Origin: Actinomycetes bacterium
GTDB lineage: Bacteria; Actinomycetota; Acidimicrobiia; Acidimicrobiales; RAAP-2
Assembly (NCBI GenBank): GCA_021841725.1
Contig: JAKCEC010000048.1
Location: 1 to 8,685, forward strand
Direction of reading: 5' to 3'
Length of the DNA stretch: 8,685 nt
Shown here: piece after piece, positions 5,527 to 8,685 of the stretch
Numbering within the stretch: position 1 is the first letter of the stretch
Layout: each line of letters begins with the position of its first letter
Translations under genes and position numbers: made by a program
The notes under the pieces: generated by a model
The model's input: only the letters and a program-made list of their open reading frames with translations
Told to the model about the DNA's origin: nothing
Databases searched by the model: none

Positions 5527-7520
5527 GACGCCACCCCCACGCGGGAGGCGACGAAGTCCACGAGCACCTCGGCGTTGATGTGGAAGTGCTCGAACGCGTA
5601 GGCGCCCGGTGCGGAGAGACCGAAGGTGTCGATGCCGATGGCGTCATCGACGTAGCGGTGCCAACCCAGCGTCGCCCCCGCCTCGAGCGACACCGACGCG
5701 ACGTCGCGACGGAGCACGTCGGCCCGGTACGGGGCGTCCTGTGCCTCGAAACACGCCCAGCAGGGCAGGGCGACGACGCGCGTCGCGATACCCCGGGCGC
5801 CGAGCTGCTCGTGGGCGGCGAGACAGTATTGGACCTCCGAGCCGGTACCCACGAGGGTGTACACCGCGTGGGGGTCCTCGCGCAGGACGTAGCCGCCGCG
5901 CGCCGCGCCCGCGCGCGACGCCCGCGCGTCCTCACCGCTCAGGACGGCCACGTCCTGACGGGTCAACACCAGCGCCGTCGTCGGGGGGGAGGGCTCGCGC
6001 AAGAAGTCCTGCACTAACGCCATCGTTTCGTTCGCGTCGCTCGGACGCACCACGTGCACGCGCGGCATCGCGCGCAACGCCGCCAGGTGCTCCACGGGTT
6101 GGTGCGTCGGGCCGTCTTCACCCACGCCGACCGAATCGTGCGTGAAGACGAACAGGACCCCCGCGTGACTCAAGGCGGCCAGTCGAATCGCGGGACGCGC
6201 GTAGTCCGAGAAGACGAAGAACGTCGACCCCGCCGGACGGAGACCCCCGTGCAGAGCTTGTCCCACCATGATCGCGCCCATCGCGAACTCTCGAATGCCG
6301 TAGTGGATCTGGCGACCGCCCGGGTTCTCGCGACCCTGGGCGCCGCTGTGCGCGAGGATCACGCCCGTGTTGTCCGTCAAGTCCGCGGACCCCGCACTCA
6401 GCCCCGGGGTCAGTGACGCCCAGGTGTCCATCGCGCGCTGCATCGCCTTGCGCGTGGCCACCTGGGTCCCGCCCTCGTAGGGCTCAGCGGTCGCCGGGTC
6501 CACCAATCGGCCGGCGTGAGCCAACTGGGCGCTCAGGGCCTCGCCGCGCGCGCCCGCCGCCGTCACGCGTTCGTGCCAGGCACTGGCGAGGTCGGTGCGC
6601 CGCGCCACGTGAGCGCGATTGAGCGCGGGCAGGTCCGCGTCGAGGGCGAAGGGTTCGTCGGGCATTCCGAGGATGGTCTTGACCTCGGTGATCGCGGCGC
6701 GAGAGAACGGTGAACCGTGCGCCTCGCGTCGGTCCTGCATCGTCGGCGAGGGGTACCCGATGTGCGAACGCACGACGATCAAGGTCGGTCGACGGGTGTC
6801 GGCCACGGCCTCGCGCGCCGCGGCTTCGATCGCGTCCAGGTCGTTCGCGCGTTCACCCAGGGTGATCACCTGCCAGCCGTAGGCCGCGAACCGCGCGGGC
6901 GCGTCGTCGTGCAACGCCAATTCGGTCGGGCCATCGATGGTGATGTGATTGTCGTCGTAGAAGACCGTCAACCGGTCCAGGCCCAGCGATCCGGCCAGGG
7001 ACGCCGCCTCGTGACTGATCCCCTCTTCGAGGCAGCCGTCGCCCGCGACCACCCACGTGCGGTGGTCGACGAGTTCCGCCCCGAAGTCCGCGCGCAGCAT
7101 TCGCTCGGCGATCGCCATCCCGACGCCGTTGGCGATGCCCTGACCCAAGGGTCCCGTCGTCACCTCGACGGTGGGGGTCAGCCCCACCTCCGGGTGACCC
7201 GGGGTGCGCGAGTGGGGCTGGCGAAATCCCTGGAGGTCCGCCACGCTCAGGTCGTAGCCGAAGAAGTGCGCGATGCCGTACTGCAGAATCGAGGCGTGTC
7301 CGCAACTGAGGATGAAACGGTCCCGGTCGGACCACTGCGGAGCGCTCGGATCGTGGCGCAACACGCGCGAGAACAACGTGGTCGCCAGTGGCGAGAGGGC
7401 CATCGCGGTGCCGCTGTGGCCGGAATTGGCCGCCGCGGGCGCGTCCATGGCCAGCGCCATCAGATTGCGGATGGTCCGTCCTTCGAGATCGCTCGCCCCG
7501 AGAAATAACTTGTCGCTCAT
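5523..7520 (-). CDS. tkt: Transketolase
   Basis: This thiamine-diphosphate enzyme transfers two-carbon ketol units between pentose phosphate sugars. The ATG start gives 665 residues, full length for the family. Counting from it, the N-terminal pyrophosphate domain has SGHSG with His35, CGHAS with His75, RTPGHPE with His109 and the ThDP/metal motif GDG (160-162) to N191. IGYPSP and a substrate-binding His268 follow. The pyrimidine-binding domain has GIREFAMG with the catalytic Glu411, and DSVGVGEDGPTHQ ends at His473. A C-terminal domain of about 150 residues completes it. One oddity is Ser36, where transketolases normally have Pro (GHPG). A GTG at 7521-7523 directly before the ATG is an alternative start. 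I chose the ATG because the -10 box then sits seven bases upstream, as for fbiC, and no Shine-Dalgarno sequence is visible. First gene of tkt-tal. Confidence 0.96.
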   Translation of the reverse strand: MSDKLFLGASDLEGRTIRNLMALAMDAPAAANSGHSGTAMALSPLATTLFSRVLRHDPSAPQWSDRDRFILSCGHASILQYGIAHFFGYDLSVADLQGFRQPHSRTPGHPEVGLTPTVEVTTGPLGQGIANGVGMAIAERMLRADFGAELVDHRTWVVAGDGCLEEGISHEAASLAGSLGLDRLTVFYDDNHITIDGPTELALHDDAPARFAAYGWQVITLGERANDLDAIEAAAREAVADTRRPTLIVVRSHIGYPSPTMQDRREAHGSPFSRAAITEVKTILGMPDEPFALDADLPALNRAHVARRTDLASAWHERVTAAGARGEALSAQLAHAGRLVDPATAEPYEGGTQVATRKAMQRAMDTWASLTPGLSAGSADLTDNTGVILAHSGAQGRENPGGRQIHYGIREFAMGAIMVGQALHGGLRPAGSTFFVFSDYARPAIRLAALSHAGVLFVFTHDSVGVGEDGPTHQPVEHLAALRAMPRVHVVRPSDANETMALVQDFLREPSPPTTALVLTRQDVAVLSGEDARASRAGAARGGYVLREDPHAVYTLVGTGSEVQYCLAAHEQLGARGIATRVVALPCWACFEAQDAPYRADVLRRDVASVSLEAGATLGWHRYVDDAIGIDTFGLSAPGAYAFEHFHINAEVLVDFVASRVGVAS

Positions 7521-7527
7521 CACATGA

Positions 7528-7533
7528 AGGTTA
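7528..7533 (-). promoter_or_regulatory. Probable -10 box (TAACCT) for tkt-tal
   Basis: On the minus strand TAACCT (TANNNT) is followed by seven bases (TCATGTG) and the ATG of tkt, the same geometry as at fbiC. This predicts a leaderless transcript beginning at the ATG. No clear -35 box is visible. The box lies inside a short palindrome at 7529-7540. Confidence 0.5.
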
Positions 7534-7540
7534 CTTAACC
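7529..7540. repeat. Palindrome GGTTA-CT-TAACC over the tkt -10 region (operator candidate)
   Basis: Two perfect 5-base arms, GGTTA and TAACC, are separated by CT. It is one of the few AT-containing stretches in very GC-rich surroundings and covers most of the predicted tkt -10 box. A repressor bound here would block the promoter. It is short, so a coincidence with the -10 sequence cannot be excluded. Confidence 0.3.
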
Positions 7541-7597
7541 CCGACCGGTGGTTCCGACGTCGCGCGCGTCACGAGGGCGCCGACGCGGGTCAGTGAG

Positions 7598-7603
7598 TAG
7601 TCT
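7598..7603 (+). promoter_or_regulatory. Probable -10 box (TAGTCT) for the small membrane gene-trmI operon
   Basis: TAGTCT fits TANNNT and predicts transcription from about base 7610. That would give a leader of roughly 42 bases before the ATG at 7652, or a leaderless start if the GTG at 7610 is used. No -35 box is evident. With the tkt -10 box on the other strand about 70 bases away, this forms a divergent promoter region. Confidence 0.4.
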
Positions 7604-7623
7604 GGGGGAGTGAGGACTCCCTC
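7604..7623. repeat. Inverted repeat at the predicted transcription start of the trmI operon
   Basis: GGGGGAGT (7604-7611) pairs with ACTCCCTC (7616-7623) across a GAGG loop: six perfect pairs plus one G-T and one G-C pair. It lies directly after the -10 box, so it could be an operator. If transcription starts further upstream it could instead form an RNA hairpin. A T6 run follows, but ten bases later, too far for an ordinary terminator. Confidence 0.3.
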
Positions 7624-7651
7624 GTGGCGCAAGTTTTTTAAGGGTGCCTCA

Positions 7652-7960
7652 ATGCAACGCGACCTCGAGGAGGTCCGCGACCTGTTCCTCCGTTACCTCA
7701 AGGAACAGACGATTCAGCCCCTCAAGGACTTGGGGCGGTTCGTCGCCTTCGGCGTGCTCGGCAGCCTCTTCGTCGCCTTCGGCGTCGTCGTCGGCCTACT
7801 CGGCCTCCTACGGATGTTCCAGGCGCTCTTCCCGGTACTCGACGGGAGTCTCTCGTGGATTCCCTACGTGATCATCGTGGTCCTGGCCGGGGTCATCGGC
7901 GCGGTCGTGGTACAGCGGGTGCTCGCGGGCGCCCCGCGGCGCACCAAGGACGACCAGTGA
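7652..7960 (+). CDS. Small two-helix membrane protein (phage-holin-like superfamily)
   Basis: The product is 102 residues long. An amphipathic N-terminal helix (about 1-28, ending in LKEQTIQPLKDLGRF) is followed by a Gly/Val-rich membrane segment (about 30-53), a short polar turn (LDGSLSW), a second membrane segment (about 70-90) and a charged tail (RRTKDDQ). This is the topology of the small actinobacterial proteins labelled phage holin family or Holin-X in chromosomes. Nothing phage-like surrounds it, so a lytic role is unlikely. The frame also opens at GTG 7610, adding 14 residues. I prefer ATG 7652 because AAGGG (7640-7644) lies seven bases upstream and the extra codons (AGG, ACT, TTT, TTT, GGT, TCA) are unlike those of the neighbouring genes. 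The stop overlaps the next gene by GTGA. The exact function is unknown. Confidence 0.8.
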   Translation: MQRDLEEVRDLFLRYLKEQTIQPLKDLGRFVAFGVLGSLFVAFGVVVGLLGLLRMFQALFPVLDGSLSWIPYVIIVVLAGVIGAVVVQRVLAGAPRRTKDDQ

Positions 7961-8151
7961 GCACGAAGGACCCCACCCGACAGCAGCTCGAGGACTCCGT
8001 GCGCGCACTCTTGCCACGTCCGAGTGACATTCCCGCGCGCATCCGTGCCGCTCAGTCCTCGACGGCCGGGGCCGGCGTGGCCGGACTCGTCACCGGCTAC
8101 CTCTGGGGCTGGCTGCGCGGGCGTCGTTCGCGGCGCGCGCGGCGCGCGTAA
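7957..8151 (+). CDS. Small single-pass membrane protein with Arg-rich tail, unknown function
   Basis: This 64-residue ORF begins with GTG at 7957, overlapping the previous stop (GTGA), and AAGGA at 7946-7950 lies six bases upstream. The N-terminal half is polar and helical (residues 5-32, including RQQLEDSVRALL). One weakly hydrophobic, Gly-rich segment follows (about 36-53, GVAGLVTGYLWGWL), then an extremely basic end with seven Arg in residues 54-64. By the positive-inside rule the tail should be cytoplasmic, where it could touch membrane lipid, nucleic acid or a partner protein. I recall similar small proteins with a GRRRG-like tail beside holin-like genes in related actinomycetes, but could not check this. 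It ends in TAATG, shared with the next start. I recognise no domain. Confidence 0.7.
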   Translation: MSTKDPTRQQLEDSVRALLPRPSDIPARIRAAQSSTAGAGVAGLVTGYLWGWLRGRRSRRARRA

Positions 8152-8303
8152 TGTTCGCCCTACTCTGGCGGCGCGCGATCGTGGGGGCGCTTCGCCGCTC
8201 GTGGGCGCAGCGTTCGGGCGTCTGGTTGGTCCTCGCGCTCGCCCTAGTGTTGCTACGACGCCTCGACGGTGCAGCGCAGCGCCGACCGCGATCTCGACCC
8301 TAG
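8151..8303 (+). CDS. Very small membrane protein (50 residues), unknown function
   Basis: The ATG at 8151-8153 shares its A with the preceding TAA (TAATG), and the frame runs to TAG at 8301-8303. The product has a basic, Trp-containing N-terminal part (residues 6-21, WRRAIVGALRRSWAQR), one hydrophobic segment (24-35, VWLVLALALVLL) and a second basic part rich in Arg and Pro (36-50). No separate ribosome site is visible, so translation would rely on re-initiation after the upstream stop. Support comes from its position. It exactly fills the space between two coupled genes, and trmI starts a few bases after its stop with the ribosome site overlapping that stop. A longer overlapping frame at 8024-8311 has no such junctions and reads as low-complexity Arg/Ala/Pro. 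The function is unknown. Confidence 0.6.
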   Translation: MFALLWRRAIVGALRRSWAQRSGVWLVLALALVLLRRLDGAAQRRPRSRP

Positions 8304-8306
8304 GAG
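8302..8306 (+). promoter_or_regulatory. Ribosome binding site for trmI (AGGAG)
   Basis: AGGAG overlaps the stop codon of the 50-residue gene. It is four bases from the ATG at 8311 and only one base from the ATG at 8308, which favours 8311 as the start. It is the best Shine-Dalgarno match I noticed at any gene start in the window. Confidence 0.6.
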
Positions 8307-8310
8307 AATG

Positions 8311-8685
8311 ATGACTTCAGCCGCCGAGCTGCGCGCGGGCGAGCGCGTCATGTTGACGGACGCCAAGGATCGCCAGTACCTGATCACCCTGAAGGTGGGC
8401 AACGCGTTTCATACGCACACCGGCATCATTCAACACGACGACATCATCGGCGCCCTCGAGGGATCGGTCGTGCGCGGCAGCACCGACCGCGGCTTCTTGG
8501 TCCTGCGTCCCACCCTCTCGGACGTCGTCTTGAAGATGCCCCGCGGCGCCCAGGTGATCTACCCCAAGGATTTGGGGACGATCTTGATGCAGGCCGACGT
8601 GGGTCCGGGCATGCGCGTGCTCGAAGCCGGGGTGGGGTCCGGCGCGTTATCGATGACGCTATTGCGCGCCGGGGCGCGCATCACG
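8311..8685 (+). CDS. trmI: tRNA (adenine-58-N1)-methyltransferase TrmI, 5' part only
   Basis: The first 125 residues of a SAM-dependent enzyme that makes 1-methyladenosine at position 58 of the tRNA T-loop; the gene runs off the window. The N-terminal beta domain (about 8-65, with LTDAKDRQYLITL, FHTHTG and HDDIIG) matches the actinobacterial TrmI type, for example Mycobacterium tuberculosis Rv2118c as I remember it. MPRGAQVIYPKDLGTIL (from about residue 77) links to the Rossmann domain, whose SAM motif I is VLEAGVGSG (103-111). Family members are about 280 residues and act as tetramers, so somewhat over half is missing here. Two adjacent ATGs exist (8308 and 8311); I chose the second on ribosome-site spacing. 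In many actinomycetes trmI is next to the proteasome ATPase (mpa/arc) and Pup genes, so those may follow beyond the window. Confidence 0.93.
   Translation, partial: MTSAAELRAGERVMLTDAKDRQYLITLKVGNAFHTHTGIIQHDDIIGALEGSVVRGSTDRGFLVLRPTLSDVVLKMPRGAQVIYPKDLGTILMQADVGPGMRVLEAGVGSGALSMTLLRAGARIT

Noticed and set aside
6717..7508. A 263-codon plus-strand frame opposite tkt
   Set aside because: It is a shadow of the transketolase frame, with composition driven by third-position GC and no motif or ribosome site.
7610..7612. GTG at 7610 as start of the holin-like gene (116 residues)
   Set aside because: It is possible with a leaderless transcript, but the first 14 codons are atypical for the window and a good ribosome site precedes ATG 7652. 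Kept only as an alternative.
7604..7639. Intrinsic terminator (hairpin plus T6)
   Set aside because: The T-run begins ten bases after the hairpin, and the hairpin lies at a promoter with no gene ending upstream on this strand.
7652..8303. A phage or prophage lysis cassette suggested by the holin-like protein
   Set aside because: There are no endolysin, spanin, integrase or structural genes, and the flanks are housekeeping genes. Chromosomal holin-like proteins of this type are common in actinomycetes.
8024..8311. A 95-codon plus-strand frame overlapping the 64- and 50-residue genes
   Set aside because: It is Arg/Ala/Pro-rich, lacks a ribosome site and coupled junctions, and conflicts with two frames that fit the operon exactly.

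Overview
This is GC-rich, densely packed bacterial DNA, most likely from an actinomycete (Actinomycetota). The class Acidimicrobiia is my best guess, but I cannot prove it from this window. The evidence is a single-chain FbiC (fused CofG and CofH, the actinobacterial arrangement for coenzyme F420), a transaldolase and transketolase of actinobacterial style, an actinobacterial-type TrmI tRNA methyltransferase, frequent GTG starts, and promoters whose -10 box lies only 7 bases from a start codon, as in leaderless actinobacterial transcripts. I see no mobile element, CRISPR array, tRNA or rRNA, and no gene-free stretch over 300 bases.

Layout. (1) Bases 1-1114, plus strand: the 3' part of a fatty-acyl-CoA synthetase gene, overlapped by a 66-residue coiled-coil ORF. 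(2) Bases 1111-4343, minus strand: fbiC followed, with a 4-base overlap, by a LOG-family (TIGR00730) nucleotide hydrolase-like gene. The LOG gene converges on the coiled-coil gene, and the two stop codons overlap at CTAG. (3) Bases 4417-7520, minus strand: tkt then tal, again with a 4-base overlap. They encode the two enzymes of the non-oxidative pentose phosphate branch. A 73-base gap with a probable fbiC promoter separates tal from fbiC. (4) Bases about 7521-7651: a divergent promoter region with a -10 box on each strand and two small dyads. (5) Bases 7652-8685, plus strand: three tiny membrane-protein genes (102, 64 and 50 residues) in tight succession, running into trmI, which is cut by the window end.

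Functionally, tkt-tal make and interconvert pentose and tetrose phosphates. FbiC makes FO, the deazaflavin chromophore of F420, from a riboflavin-pathway intermediate and tyrosine. The acyl-CoA synthetase activates fatty acids. TrmI makes m1A58 in tRNA, and in related actinomycetes it lies next to the Pup-proteasome locus. The least explained part is the run of small membrane proteins ahead of trmI. The fbiC-LOG pair and the acyl-CoA synthetase-coiled-coil pair are the other functional couplings that standard annotation would not explain. I did not find a clearly novel multi-gene system; most of the window is core metabolism.
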